Of a stretch of DNA of 64,000 nt, positions 17,071-25,877 are shown in pieces (position 1 is the first letter of the stretch; every line of letters starts with the position of its first letter). The translations under genes were made by a program, and so were the position numbers. This DNA comes from an uncultured Sutterella sp. (GTDB taxonomy: Bacteria; Pseudomonadota; Gammaproteobacteria; Burkholderiales; Burkholderiaceae_F): assembly GCA_900764215.1 (NCBI GenBank), contig CAAFNI010000008.1, positions 3,926 through 67,925 of the forward strand, read 5' to 3'. The notes beneath the pieces are model-generated. The model worked only from the letters and a program-made list of their open reading frames with translations, was not told the origin of the DNA and did no database searches.

Positions 17071-17805
17071 ATGGCACTGAACATGACCCTCAACACTCTC
17101 TGGGAAACCTCCCTGTTGAGTGATGACCCTTGGTGGCTTTATCTCGTCTACGGCGCCGGCTGGACCATCAGTCTCGCCGTCGCCTCCTTCATGCTTGCCC
17201 TTGCGCTCGGCACGGTCGTCGGCACTCTTCGAACCGTCGACAACAAGTGGGTGCGAGGTATCTGTGAAGGGTGGATTGAGCTCTTCCGCAACATTCCCCT
17301 CATCGTCCAGATCTTCATTTGGTACTTTGTCATCCCGGAACTGATTCCGCCCTACAAGGACTGGATGATTGAGGCCGATCCCGTCACCAGCCAGTTCCTT
17401 TCGGCCTTCCTCTGCATGGGCCTCTTCACCTCATCACGCATTGCCGAACAGGTGCGAGCCGGCATCACGTCCATCCCGTCCGGGCTTCCCAATGCCGCTC
17501 GCGCCCTCGGTTTTACGGCCCTCCAGCGCTATCGCTTCATCATCCTGCCCATGGCATTCCGTCTCGTGTTGCCGCCGCTGACGAGTGAAGCGATGAACCT
17601 CATCAAGAACACGGCCGTAGCCATGACGATAGGCCTGCCCGAACTCACCATGCGCGCCAATGAAATGGGCGAAGCCACCTTCCAATTCTTCGCCGCCTAT
17701 CTCTGGGCGACGGTTCTCTACATCGCCATCGCGCTGTGCGTCAACCGTCTGATGGCCTGGATGGAATCGCGTTGTGCGATTCCCGGCTTCATCGCCGCCA
17801 AGTAA
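17071..17805 (+). CDS. gltJ: Glutamate/aspartate ABC transporter permease GltJ
   Basis: 244 residues, polar amino-acid permease (HisM type). There are about five membrane helices; the cytoplasmic coupling segment reads EQVRAGITSIPSGLPNAARALG, close to the EAA motif. The second and third helices flank the ELFRNIPLIVQIF block typical of this family. AGAGGAAC precedes the ATG. It forms the heterodimeric channel with GltK, encoded 15 bases downstream, and is energised by GltL. No unusual residues were seen. Confidence 0.92.
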   Translation: MALNMTLNTLWETSLLSDDPWWLYLVYGAGWTISLAVASFMLALALGTVVGTLRTVDNKWVRGICEGWIELFRNIPLIVQIFIWYFVIPELIPPYKDWMIEADPVTSQFLSAFLCMGLFTSSRIAEQVRAGITSIPSGLPNAARALGFTALQRYRFIILPMAFRLVLPPLTSEAMNLIKNTAVAMTIGLPELTMRANEMGEATFQFFAAYLWATVLYIAIALCVNRLMAWMESRCAIPGFIAAK

Positions 17806-17820
17806 GCAAAGGAGTCGGTC

Positions 17821-18504
17821 ATGGATTTCACTTCGATTACGAACAGCTGGGGCTACATTCTTTCCGGCGCCGCCTACACGATTCAGCTCACGGCAATCAC
17901 GGCTGTCGGCGGTCTTTTCCTCGGAACCCTGCTCGCTCTTTGCCACATTTCCGAAAAACGCTGGCTCTCCGCTCCCGCAAAGCTCTACATCAATCTGATG
18001 CGAGCCGTGCCCCTGGTGCTTGTGCTTTTCTGGTACTTCCTTCTGATGCCTGAAGTTCTGCGCGTCATCCTAGGGCTTGACCACCCGGTGAAGATCGGCG
18101 CCGAAATGACGGCCATCATCACATTCGTGCTCTTTGAAGCCGCCTACTTCGCTGAAATCATGCGTGCGGGCATCCAGTCCGTGAAAAAAGGGCAGATCCA
18201 GGCCGCATACGGACTTGGGTTATCCTATGCTCAGACCATGCGGCACGTCGTGCTTCCTCAGGCAATCCGCCACATGTTGCCCGTGCTTCTGACGCAGACA
18301 ATCATTCTCTTTCAGGACACAAGTCTCGTCTACGTCATCAGCGGCAACGACTTCATGGGATCAGTCTCCAAGATCGCCCAGCGTGACGGACAGCTTGTTT
18401 TGATGTACTCTTTTGCTGCTGTCTGTTATCTTGCCGTCTCCTTGTCCCTCTCCCTGCTGATTCGTCGACTTCAGGCGAGAATGCGAACGGCTCAGGCTCA
18501 CTAA
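17821..18504 (+). CDS. gltK: Glutamate/aspartate ABC transporter permease GltK
   Basis: 227 residues, second permease of the transporter. The N-terminal [14 protein letters not shown], the [16 protein letters not shown] block and the EAA loop region [22 protein letters not shown] are family signatures. It pairs with GltJ in the inner membrane. AAAGGAG lies ten bases before the ATG. It is followed by gltL after 26 bases, so the order I-J-K-L is that of the E. coli operon. Confidence 0.92.
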   Translation: MDFTSITNSWGYILSGAAYTIQLTAITAVGGLFLGTLLALCHISEKRWLSAPAKLYINLMRAVPLVLVLFWYFLLMPEVLRVILGLDHPVKIGAEMTAIITFVLFEAAYFAEIMRAGIQSVKKGQIQAAYGLGLSYAQTMRHVVLPQAIRHMLPVLLTQTIILFQDTSLVYVISGNDFMGSVSKIAQRDGQLVLMYSFAAVCYLAVSLSLSLLIRRLQARMRTAQAH

Positions 18505-18530
18505 AAAATTTAAACAGGATATCCCCCATC

Positions 18531-19265
18531 ATGGCAATGATCGAAATCAAGAACATCAGCAAGTGGTACGGCAACTTTCAGGTGCTGAAGGATTGCTCCG
18601 TTGATGTTGAAAAGGGCGAAGTCGTCGTGGTCTGCGGACCGTCCGGCTCCGGCAAGTCCACCCTCATCAAGACCGTCAACGCGCTCGAACCCTTCCAGAA
18701 GGGTGAAATCATCGTAGACGGCATCTCGGTAGGAGATCCGAAGACGAACCTTCCCCAGTTGCGCAGCCGTGTCGGCATGGTGTTTCAGCACTTCGAACTC
18801 TTCCCGCACCTCTCCATTCGTGAAAACCTCGTTCTTGCCCAGATGAAGGTGTTGGGCCGCGGCCGGGAAGAAGCCACCGAGCGCGGTCTAAAGCTCCTCG
18901 ACCGCGTCGGCCTGCTCAAGCATGCCGATAAGTTCCCGGGCCAGATGTCCGGCGGCCAGCAGCAGCGCGTGGCCATTGCCCGCGCCTTGGCCATGGATCC
19001 GATCTGCATGCTCTTTGACGAACCGACGTCCGCTCTCGACCCGGAAATGATCAATGAAGTGCTTGACGTGATGGTTCAGCTGGCCAAGGAAGGCATGACC
19101 ATGATGGTCGTCACCCACGAAATGGGCTTCGCCCGCAAGGTGGCCGACCGTGTGATCTTCATGGACGCCGGCGAAATCATCGAAAACCTCCCCGCCCAGG
19201 AATTCTTCAATTCGCCTCACACCGAACGCGCCCAGCAGTTCCTCTCCAAGATTCTGCAGCACTGA
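18531..19265 (+). CDS. gltL: Glutamate/aspartate ABC transporter ATPase GltL
   Basis: 244 residues, polar amino-acid ABC ATPase. Walker A is GPSGSGKST, the Q-loop region [15 protein letters not shown], the signature MSGGQQQR and Walker [14 protein letters not shown]. The H-loop is [16 protein letters not shown]. It ends at the C-terminal [18 protein letters not shown] segment usual for the family. It is the last gene of the operon and is followed by an intrinsic terminator. All catalytic motifs are intact. Confidence 0.95.
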   Translation: MAMIEIKNISKWYGNFQVLKDCSVDVEKGEVVVVCGPSGSGKSTLIKTVNALEPFQKGEIIVDGISVGDPKTNLPQLRSRVGMVFQHFELFPHLSIRENLVLAQMKVLGRGREEATERGLKLLDRVGLLKHADKFPGQMSGGQQQRVAIARALAMDPICMLFDEPTSALDPEMINEVLDVMVQLAKEGMTMMVVTHEMGFARKVADRVIFMDAGEIIENLPAQEFFNSPHTERAQQFLSKILQH

Positions 19266-19290
19266 TCATTCAACGCTCCGGTTTCACAAG

Positions 19291-19317
19291 CCCCGTCGCT
19301 CCTCCGGCGGGGTTTTG
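19291..19317 (+). terminator. Intrinsic terminator after gltL
   Basis: Stem CCCCGTCG (19291-19298) / CGGCGGGG (19305-19312) with one G-T pair, followed by TTTT. Confidence 0.8.
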
Positions 19318-19347
19318 TCATTTTTACCAACTGTCATTTTTACCAAC
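19316..19347. repeat. Two perfect tandem copies of a 16-base unit
   Basis: TGTCATTTTTACCAAC occurs at 19316-19331 and again at 19332-19347 with no mismatch. It sits between the glt terminator and the kdsD gene. It may be a recent slip duplication or paired regulator sites; sequence alone does not decide. Confidence 0.9.
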
Positions 19348-19416
19348 CCTCAGCGCCATAGCACGGGTTATCATTAGTCGGTTGTACAGCTTTTTTTAGC
19401 AAAGAAGGACCGCCAA

Positions 19417-20406
19417 ATGAGCAACACTCTTGCATTCGATGCCGCGTCAGCTCTCCAGCTCGGGCAGGAAGTTCTGACCCAGGAGGCCGATGCACTTACG
19501 CACCTGGCTTCGACACTCGGCAACGAATTCACGAACGCCGTTTCGCGCATTCTCTCCTGCAAGGGGCGTCTGATCGTGTCCGGCGTGGGAAAGTCCGGCC
19601 ACATCGGCCGCAAGCTTGCCGCCACCTTTGCCTCCACGGGCACGCCCGCCTACTTTGTGCATGCCGCTGAAGCCGCTCACGGCGACCTTGGCATGATCAC
19701 GGCCGATGACGTCGTGCTCGCCATCTCATACTCTGGCGAAACAAACGAACTTCTCACCATCGTCCCCACACTCAGGCGAGAGGGGGCGACGCTCATCGCC
19801 ATCACGGGAAATCCGAACTCCAGTCTTGCGTTGCATGCCGACGTGCATCTGAACTGTCATGTCAAGCGCGAGGCTTGCCCGCTCAATCTAGCTCCCACGA
19901 CCTCCACAACCGCTACGCTCGCACTCGGCGATGCCCTTGCCGTTGCGACGCTCTCCGCCAAGGGCTTCACCAAGGAAGACTTCGCACGCAGTCATCCAGG
20001 CGGTGCTCTAGGCCGTCGCCTGCTCATCCACGTTCAGGACATCATGCGCACAGGCGCCGACATTCCCGCCGTCCGTGAAGAAGTCGGAGTGCTGGAAGCT
20101 GTTCGCGAGATCACGAAGAAGCATATCGGCATGACTGCCGTCGTCGACGATGCAGGCCGCGTGACCGGGATCTTTACCGAAGGCGACCTCCGACGCCTCA
20201 TTGAGCGTCTCGGAGACATCCGCCCGTGCGTCATGAAGGACGTGATGATCCGAAATCCGAAGACCATCCGAGCCCAGGAGCTGGCCGCCTCCGCCGTCAA
20301 GCTCCTCGACACCTTCCACTGCAATCAGCTGCTCGTCGTTGACGAGGACAACAGGCTCATCGGCGCCCTGCACCTGCACGATCTGATGACCGCGAAAGTT
20401 CTTTGA
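19417..20406 (+). CDS. kdsD: D-arabinose 5-phosphate isomerase (KdsD/KpsF)
   Basis: 329 residues. It converts ribulose 5-phosphate to arabinose 5-phosphate, the first step of KDO synthesis. The SIS domain (about 40-175) has VSGVGKSGHIGRKLAATF, HAAEAAHGDLGMI and SYSGETNEL. Two CBS domains follow (about 205-325). AAGGA precedes the ATG. It is the first gene of the LPS block and directly precedes kdsC, as in most Proteobacteria, where the next genes are lptC-lptA-lptB-rpoN. Sequence is typical in full. Confidence 0.95.
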   Translation: MSNTLAFDAASALQLGQEVLTQEADALTHLASTLGNEFTNAVSRILSCKGRLIVSGVGKSGHIGRKLAATFASTGTPAYFVHAAEAAHGDLGMITADDVVLAISYSGETNELLTIVPTLRREGATLIAITGNPNSSLALHADVHLNCHVKREACPLNLAPTTSTTATLALGDALAVATLSAKGFTKEDFARSHPGGALGRRLLIHVQDIMRTGADIPAVREEVGVLEAVREITKKHIGMTAVVDDAGRVTGIFTEGDLRRLIERLGDIRPCVMKDVMIRNPKTIRAQELAASAVKLLDTFHCNQLLVVDEDNRLIGALHLHDLMTAKVL

Positions 20407-20428
20407 TTCATCCTTCGAGAGAGTTGTC

Positions 20429-20962
20429 ATGACCACAGTAACTGAGCGTGCGGCCCGCATCAAAATGGTCGTTCTCGACATCGACGGCGTGATGAGCGAC
20501 GGCACAATCAACGTCTCGGGCACCGGAGAGCTCTACAAGAGCTTTTACGTCCGCGACGGACTCGGCATCAAGATGCTGCAAAAGCACGGCATTGAGATCG
20601 CCATCATCACCGGACGCACTTCTGACATCGTTGCACAACGCATGAAGGAGCTCGGCATCACCCGCATCTCGCAGGGCCAGCGCTTCAAGACCACTGCCTA
20701 CGAGGCTCTTCTTGAAGAGACCGGGCTCACCGACGAGCAGGTCGCCTATATGGGTGACGACGTACCCGACCTGCCGCTCCTGATGCGTTCCGGCCTCTCC
20801 ACGACTCCGGCCGACGGCAACCCTGAGGTTTTGAACTATACTCACTGGCAGTCCCGCTTCCCCGGCGGCCGAGGTGCCGTCAGAGAGCTGTCCGAACTTA
20901 TCCTCAAATCCCAGGGCGCATGGGATACACTCGTGCACGCCACCTACGTCCTCGGCAGATAA
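20429..20962 (+). CDS. kdsC: 3-deoxy-manno-octulosonate-8-phosphatase
   Basis: 177 residues, cap-less HAD phosphatase that removes phosphate from KDO-8-P to give KDO. Motif I is VVLDIDGVMSDG with both Asp, the Thr/Ser motif II is AIITGRTS, and the motif IV region is MGDDVPDLPLL. The short length fits the tetrameric C0-type HAD enzymes. It begins 22 bases after kdsD and its TAA overlaps the ATG of lptC by one base, so translation is probably coupled. Confidence 0.95.
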   Translation: MTTVTERAARIKMVVLDIDGVMSDGTINVSGTGELYKSFYVRDGLGIKMLQKHGIEIAIITGRTSDIVAQRMKELGITRISQGQRFKTTAYEALLEETGLTDEQVAYMGDDVPDLPLLMRSGLSTTPADGNPEVLNYTHWQSRFPGGRGAVRELSELILKSQGAWDTLVHATYVLGR

Positions 20963-21588
20963 TGATTCACCGCAGCCTAGTCCTCCGCGAACGCATCACC
21001 GCTATCATCGGCGCTGCTCTGCTGTTGTTGCTCGTCGGCGCAAGCTACTATTACTCGATTCAGACGCGCATCGAAACACTGAAATACATTCCTAGCGAAA
21101 CGAGCCCCGACTTTTCAGCTCGCCGCGTCACGCTGACCGACTTTGACGGACGAGGCATTGCAAAGGCCCGTCTCGCCGCCAGCACGATGGAGCACTTTTC
21201 AGACGAACGCATGCGCGCTACGGACGCCAGCTACCATTCCCTTGATCCCGCGAAGCCGCAGCTCTCCCTTATTGGGAATCGTGCCTGGAGCAACGACAGT
21301 CTCGAGACAATAGAGCTCGAAGGGAACGTGCAGCTGCGTCGAGCTCCCTTTGAGGACGAACCGGTTCTCTTTTTCACAACCGAATACGTAAAGGGATACC
21401 TCGACACCTATCAGTTCGAGACCGACAGGAAGGTCTACATGCGCCGCGGCATCGACACCACGGAAGCCTCAAACGGCATGAAGTACAACAACATCCTGCA
21501 TACCGTCGAACTAGAAGGCGACGTCGTCTCTGTCTTCCATCCCAACGCGCAGTCCACCGACCATTCCGTCAACGCACCCCAAAAATGA
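20962..21588 (+). CDS. lptC: LPS export protein LptC
   Basis: 208 residues, bitopic inner-membrane protein that passes LPS from the LptB2FG extractor to LptA. A single N-terminal membrane helix (about 11-28) is followed by a periplasmic beta-jellyroll. ATG 20962 was chosen by overlap with the kdsC stop (TAATG) and by the helix position; a longer upstream frame would place charged residues of kdsC coding before it. It overlaps lptA by ATGA (21585-21588). Sequence of LptC is poorly conserved and the call rests largely on context. Confidence 0.9.
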   Translation: MIHRSLVLRERITAIIGAALLLLLVGASYYYSIQTRIETLKYIPSETSPDFSARRVTLTDFDGRGIAKARLAASTMEHFSDERMRATDASYHSLDPAKPQLSLIGNRAWSNDSLETIELEGNVQLRRAPFEDEPVLFFTTEYVKGYLDTYQFETDRKVYMRRGIDTTEASNGMKYNNILHTVELEGDVVSVFHPNAQSTDHSVNAPQK

Positions 21589-22154
21589 AGAAGTTTATCG
21601 TTTTCAGCATCCTTGCCGTCATCGCCGCGCCGACCTGGGCCCTGAGCACAGACAAAAACCAGCCCATCGAAGTTCATGCCGACAAGTTCAACGGCGACGA
21701 AGTCAAGCAGACCGCCGTTTACTACGGCAACGTCGTCGTCGACCAGGGTTCGATGAACCTTACCGGCGCCCGTCTTGACCTTGCGATCACGCCCAAGGGC
21801 TACCGTCGCGCCACGATCACAGGCTCCCCAGCCCGATTCAAGCAGCAGCGCGATCCGAAGACAAAAGGCGTCGAAGAGTGGGTGCACGCGCATGCAAGCC
21901 GCATCACCTACGACGAAGAGACGGACAAGATCACGCTTGAAGGCAAGGCTCAACTTTCGCGAAGTGAAAACGGCCAGCAGAAAGACATGACCAGCGGCGA
22001 ACGCATCGTCTACGACATGCGCAACGCCCGATCCGAAGTCCACAGCGGTGAAGGCAAGCGCGTCACGACAATCATCGCCCCCCGTTCCAAAACTGACTCC
22101 AACGCGCAGCGTCAGGGCGCATCTCTTTCCAACTCCACCAAGCTTCAGCAGTAA
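21585..22154 (+). CDS. lptA: LPS export periplasmic protein LptA
   Basis: 189 residues with a signal peptide (about 1-20, ending TWA). The mature part has the OstA/LptA beta-jellyroll: QPIEVHADKFNGDE, YYGNVVVDQGSM and a second ITLEGKAQLSRSENGQ repeat. It forms the periplasmic bridge that carries LPS from LptC to LptD. The C-terminal 25 residues are polar and probably flexible. It overlaps lptC by four bases and lptB follows after 12 bases. Confidence 0.94.
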   Translation: MKKFIVFSILAVIAAPTWALSTDKNQPIEVHADKFNGDEVKQTAVYYGNVVVDQGSMNLTGARLDLAITPKGYRRATITGSPARFKQQRDPKTKGVEEWVHAHASRITYDEETDKITLEGKAQLSRSENGQQKDMTSGERIVYDMRNARSEVHSGEGKRVTTIIAPRSKTDSNAQRQGASLSNSTKLQQ

Positions 22155-22166
22155 CAGGACATCAGC

Positions 22167-22940
22167 GTGACAGAAAACGCACAAGTTAATCATCTCCGCA
22201 CCCATACGCTCGAGGCAACGGGCCTCAAGAAGCACTACGGACCGCGCAATGTCGTCAAGGGCGTCAACCTCGCCGTCAAGTCGGGTGAAGTGGTGGGGTT
22301 GCTCGGCAAAAACGGCGCAGGCAAGACGACAACCTTCTACATGGTCGTCGGTCTTGTCGTTGCCGATGACGGCAAGATTCAACTCGACGGACAAGACATC
22401 ACGCACATGCCCATCTACAAACGTGCGCGCATGGGGCTCTCCTATCTGCCTCAGGAGGCTAGCGTCTTCCGCAAACTCTCCGTTGAAGACAACATCCGAG
22501 CCATTCTCGAACTCCAAGTGGGCGACGACGGCAAGCCATTGCCGAAGAACGTGATCGAAGCCCGCCTCAACCAGCTGCTAGAGGAGCTTCAGATCCAGCA
22601 CCTGCGCACCAACCAGGCCATTTCGCTTTCGGGCGGCGAGCGCCGCCGCACGGAAATCGCCCGCGCCCTTGCCGCCAATCCTCGCTTCATTCTGCTCGAT
22701 GAACCGTTCGCCGGCGTCGACCCTATTGCCGTCATCGAGATTCAGCGAATCGTGCGCTTCCTCAAGGAACGCAACATCGGAGTCCTGATCACCGATCACA
22801 ACGTCCGTGAAACGCTCTCAATCTGCGACCACGCCTACATCATCAACGAAGGCGAGGTGCTCGCATCAGGCACTCCGGTTGAACTCGTCAACGACCAAGC
22901 GGTACGCAAGATCTATCTCGGCGAAAACTTCCGAATGTAA
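22167..22940 (+). CDS. lptB: LPS export ABC transporter ATPase LptB
   Basis: 257 residues, cytoplasmic ATPase of LptB2FGC. Walker A is GKNGAGKTT, the Q-loop region [13 protein letters not shown], the signature LSGGERRR and Walker [14 protein letters not shown]. The start is GTG 22167 with AGGA upstream; the N-terminal 15 residues before [11 protein letters not shown] are longer than usual, so a later start cannot be ruled out. It sits between lptA and rpoN as in most Proteobacteria. Confidence 0.95.
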   Translation: MTENAQVNHLRTHTLEATGLKKHYGPRNVVKGVNLAVKSGEVVGLLGKNGAGKTTTFYMVVGLVVADDGKIQLDGQDITHMPIYKRARMGLSYLPQEASVFRKLSVEDNIRAILELQVGDDGKPLPKNVIEARLNQLLEELQIQHLRTNQAISLSGGERRRTEIARALAANPRFILLDEPFAGVDPIAVIEIQRIVRFLKERNIGVLITDHNVRETLSICDHAYIINEGEVLASGTPVELVNDQAVRKIYLGENFRM

Positions 22941-22945
22941 TCCTT

Positions 22946-24379
22946 ATGGAAACTCATCTCCTCGCCACACTCTCTCAGCAGCAGGTTCTCTCTCAGGAGC
23001 AGCAGCAGTCGCTGCGCATTCTGCAGATGCCGACGCAGGAACTGTTGGGTGAAATCGATCTCATGCTTGAGTCCAATCCTTTGTTAGAAGCGGAAGAACC
23101 TTCTCAGCCCGCTCCTGGCGACGGAGGAACGCAAGGAAAGGAGCGTGAGGACAATCGGGATGACCGTGACGAGGACGATTCCGAGTTTGACGCCGGACAG
23201 GCCGAAACTCCCGTCGATCAACCCTATGAGACTTGGCAAGGCGCACCTTTGGACGAAGCTCCCTTTGAGCGCATCCCTGCTCCCGAATCCTTCCGAGACG
23301 ACCTGCTCGCCGATCTCGGCTGCCTGCCGCTCACTCAGCGCCAACATCTGTTGCTCGCCTGCATCGTCGAGGAACTTGACGATCGAGGCTTCTTTACATC
23401 TCCATTCGAGACGCTCACCCGCAGCTATGCACGCATTCTCAAGGAAGAAGGCGTTGAAAACGTAACGGCAACCGAATGGCGCGAAGCACTGGCCGTCCTG
23501 CAGGGCATGGATCCTCCCGGCATCGGCACTGCGGGACCTGTTGAAGCCCTCCTGAAGCAAATAGACCGCATAGATCCCGTCACGATGCACGCCTCGTCGC
23601 TCGAAACGCTCAAGCGCATTGTTGCCCGCCATCTTGACAAGGTGGCGGCCGACAATCGTTCGGCGTTGCTCAAGCTTGCCGGCGGAAAGTCCGCAATTCT
23701 CGACGAGGCACTCCGCACGCTGCGAACCCTGTCACCCTATCCAATCGCGCGCGAGGCCAATACGCTCTACATTGTTCCGGACGTCGTCGTAAGAACACAG
23801 AACGGCGTGAGCACGGCACATCTCAACGCCTCCTCTCACCCTCGCCTTCGCCTCCGATCCGAGACCGCGCAAAGCGAAATCTCCTCCTCGAGCCGTCGGA
23901 TTCTCATGGGAGAGGCCAAAGCATTTATTCAGCGCCTTGAGGCGCGTCGCGCCACACTTCAGCGCCTCGCCGATGCCATCGTCGCGCGTCAGCAGGGCTA
24001 CTTCGAATGCGGTCCCGCCTCATTGCGGCCGATGACGCTCAGCCAGATTGCCGAAGAACTCGGCCTCTCCGTCCCTACGGTCTCCAGAGCCGTTTCCGGC
24101 AAGTTCATCGCCTGCCGTCAGGGCACGGTCGAAATGCGCTCGCTTTTCAGCTCCGTCTCCTTCAGCAATCAGAGCGGCAACGCCGAAGAACAGGGAGCAT
24201 CGGAAATTCAAGCTCTGATCCGCAAGCTTATTGAAGCCGAAGATCCCAGACACCCCCTTTCGGACGAGATGCTCTGTGAACTGCTCCAGAAAAAAGGCGT
24301 GCCCATCGCCCGACGCACTGTCGCCAAATACCGCACCTGTGCCGGCATACCCTCGGCCCGCTCTCGCCGAAAGCTCTGA
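22946..24379 (+). CDS. rpoN: RNA polymerase sigma-54 factor
   Basis: 477 residues. Region I is Gln-rich (QQQVLSQEQQQSLRILQMPT) and binds enhancer-binding activators. An acidic region II (about 50-100) follows, then the core-binding domain, the helix-turn-helix (LSQIAEELGLSVPTVSRAVSGKFI) and the C-terminal RpoN box ARRTVAKYR that reads the -24 element. It begins five bases after lptB. All domains are present, so it should be functional. A matching -24/-12 promoter lies at 15985-16000 upstream of gltIJKL. The hpf gene often found just downstream of rpoN is missing here. Confidence 0.96.
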   Translation: METHLLATLSQQQVLSQEQQQSLRILQMPTQELLGEIDLMLESNPLLEAEEPSQPAPGDGGTQGKEREDNRDDRDEDDSEFDAGQAETPVDQPYETWQGAPLDEAPFERIPAPESFRDDLLADLGCLPLTQRQHLLLACIVEELDDRGFFTSPFETLTRSYARILKEEGVENVTATEWREALAVLQGMDPPGIGTAGPVEALLKQIDRIDPVTMHASSLETLKRIVARHLDKVAADNRSALLKLAGGKSAILDEALRTLRTLSPYPIAREANTLYIVPDVVVRTQNGVSTAHLNASSHPRLRLRSETAQSEISSSSRRILMGEAKAFIQRLEARRATLQRLADAIVARQQGYFECGPASLRPMTLSQIAEELGLSVPTVSRAVSGKFIACRQGTVEMRSLFSSVSFSNQSGNAEEQGASEIQALIRKLIEAEDPRHPLSDEMLCELLQKKGVPIARRTVAKYRTCAGIPSARSRRKL

Positions 24380-24444
24380 TTTCCCATTTGGTACACTGAA
24401 CGAAGTTCTCGACTAGACGGCTCCCTCAGGCCGCCCGACGCGCC

Positions 24445-24948
24445 ATGAATCTTCTCGCTCCCCTGCTTACTCTTGAAACCGTTCGCCTTAATCTGGACGT
24501 CGTGAGCCGCAAGCGCCTCTATGAAGAGGCCGGGCTCGTCTTCGAAACCTCCGCCGGCCTTTCCCACACGGAGGCCTTTGACGCACTCTTTGCGCGCGAA
24601 AAACTCGGATCCACCTGTCTTGGCAGCGGTTGCGCGCTTCCGCACGGTCGTCTCGAGGCCATTGCCGAACCGGCCGCCGTTTTTCTGAGAACCGCCGCGC
24701 CGCTCTCGCTCGATGCCCCCGATGGCCGCCCCGTTCAGCTGTTCCTCTGCCTGCTCATTCCTGAAAACGATGACGGCATGTATCTGAAGATACTGCGCGA
24801 GGCCGCCAGTCTCTTCAGCAATAAGCCGCTCAAGAATGCTCTGCTCCACGCAAAATCAGAGATTGAGGTTTGCGAGCTCATTCACAACTGGACGCCTCCC
24901 TCCGATCTTCACTACGAGCAGGATTTTTCCGACGAGGAAGACATCTGA
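24445..24948 (+). CDS. ptsN: PTS IIA-type nitrogen regulatory protein
   Basis: 167 residues of the EIIA-Ntr/fructose fold. The phosphoryl-acceptor is H67 in LGSGCALPHGRLEA. It is the end point of the nitrogen PTS chain (PtsP-PtsO-PtsN), which tunes potassium transport, central metabolism and some sigma-54 outputs. It is encoded between rpoN and rapZ, a usual place. An HPr kinase gene, common next to ptsN in Betaproteobacteria, is not found here. Confidence 0.92.
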   Translation: MNLLAPLLTLETVRLNLDVVSRKRLYEEAGLVFETSAGLSHTEAFDALFAREKLGSTCLGSGCALPHGRLEAIAEPAAVFLRTAAPLSLDAPDGRPVQLFLCLLIPENDDGMYLKILREAASLFSNKPLKNALLHAKSEIEVCELIHNWTPPSDLHYEQDFSDEEDI

Positions 24949-24973
24949 CCAACGCCCATACGGAGGCAACGCC

Positions 24974-25876
24974 ATGCAACTCATCATCGTGACCGGCATG
25001 TCCGGCGGAGGCAAATCCATCGCCATCCGCCAGCTTGAGGACTGCGGCTACTACTGCATCGACAATCTGCCTGCTGCCTTTCTGATTCCGGTGGCCCGAG
25101 ACCTCTGCACGCACGGCATCAAGTCCGCCGCCGTGGCCATTGACGCCCGAAGCCAAAGTACCTTTGACGGTTCCCTCAAGGCAATCCGCGAGTTGGAAGA
25201 AGCCGGCTTTGACGTACGCATCCTCTTTCTCACAGCTTCAGACCAAGAGCTCGTCAAGCGGTTCTCCGAGACACGCCGCCGTCACCCGCTTTCGACGCTT
25301 GCTGCAAGCCGCGACCAAATCGTCACGCTTCAGGAGGCCATAAGCCGCGAGCGGGATCTGCTGGCCCCCATTTCCGCCGGTGCCGCCTTGATGGACACCA
25401 CAGGCATTCTTTCCTCTCAGCTTCGCGAGTGGGTGAAGGAATTCGTCGGACAACCTCAGGCCAAGATGACGCTTACATTCGAATCCTTCGCCTTCAAGCA
25501 CGGGCTTCCCGTCGCGAGCGATTTGGTCTTCGACGTTCGATGCCTGCCGAACCCCTATTACGATACGGCGCTGCGTCCGATGACGGGCCGCGACAAGCCC
25601 GTCGCAGATTACCTGCGCACCTTCCCAACCGTCATCGACATGGTGGACGACATTGAAGGCTTCATCCGCAAATGGCTCCCGGCCTACATTGCACAGAACC
25701 GGCACTATCTAACCGTTGCAATAGGCTGTACGGGAGGCCAGCACCGCTCCGTCTTCGTAGCCGAAGAGCTCGGCGCTCGATTTCGCGACACGGACGGCGT
25801 CGTCGTGCGCCATCGCATCATCGAGCAGAAAGCCCTGCTTTCGGGAGAAAAGGCCGTTCAAAACGAAGGCTGCTGA
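24974..25876 (+). CDS. rapZ: RNase adapter protein RapZ (nucleotide-binding)
   Basis: 300 residues. Walker A is GMSGGGKS (8-15), followed by the ALRQLED-type helix (IRQLEDCGYYCIDNLP). The C-terminal domain has FGFKHG-type (FAFKHGLP) and the CTGGQHRSVF block seen in RapZ. In enteric bacteria it presents small RNAs of the GlmY/GlmZ type to RNase E to control glmS; that role here is inference. ATG 24974 has GGAGG upstream; a longer frame from 24836 overlapping ptsN was rejected. Its stop is one base from that of the converging mutY. Confidence 0.93.
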   Translation: MQLIIVTGMSGGGKSIAIRQLEDCGYYCIDNLPAAFLIPVARDLCTHGIKSAAVAIDARSQSTFDGSLKAIRELEEAGFDVRILFLTASDQELVKRFSETRRRHPLSTLAASRDQIVTLQEAISRERDLLAPISAGAALMDTTGILSSQLREWVKEFVGQPQAKMTLTFESFAFKHGLPVASDLVFDVRCLPNPYYDTALRPMTGRDKPVADYLRTFPTVIDMVDDIEGFIRKWLPAYIAQNRHYLTVAIGCTGGQHRSVFVAEELGARFRDTDGVVVRHRIIEQKALLSGEKAVQNEGC

Positions 25877-25877
25877 C

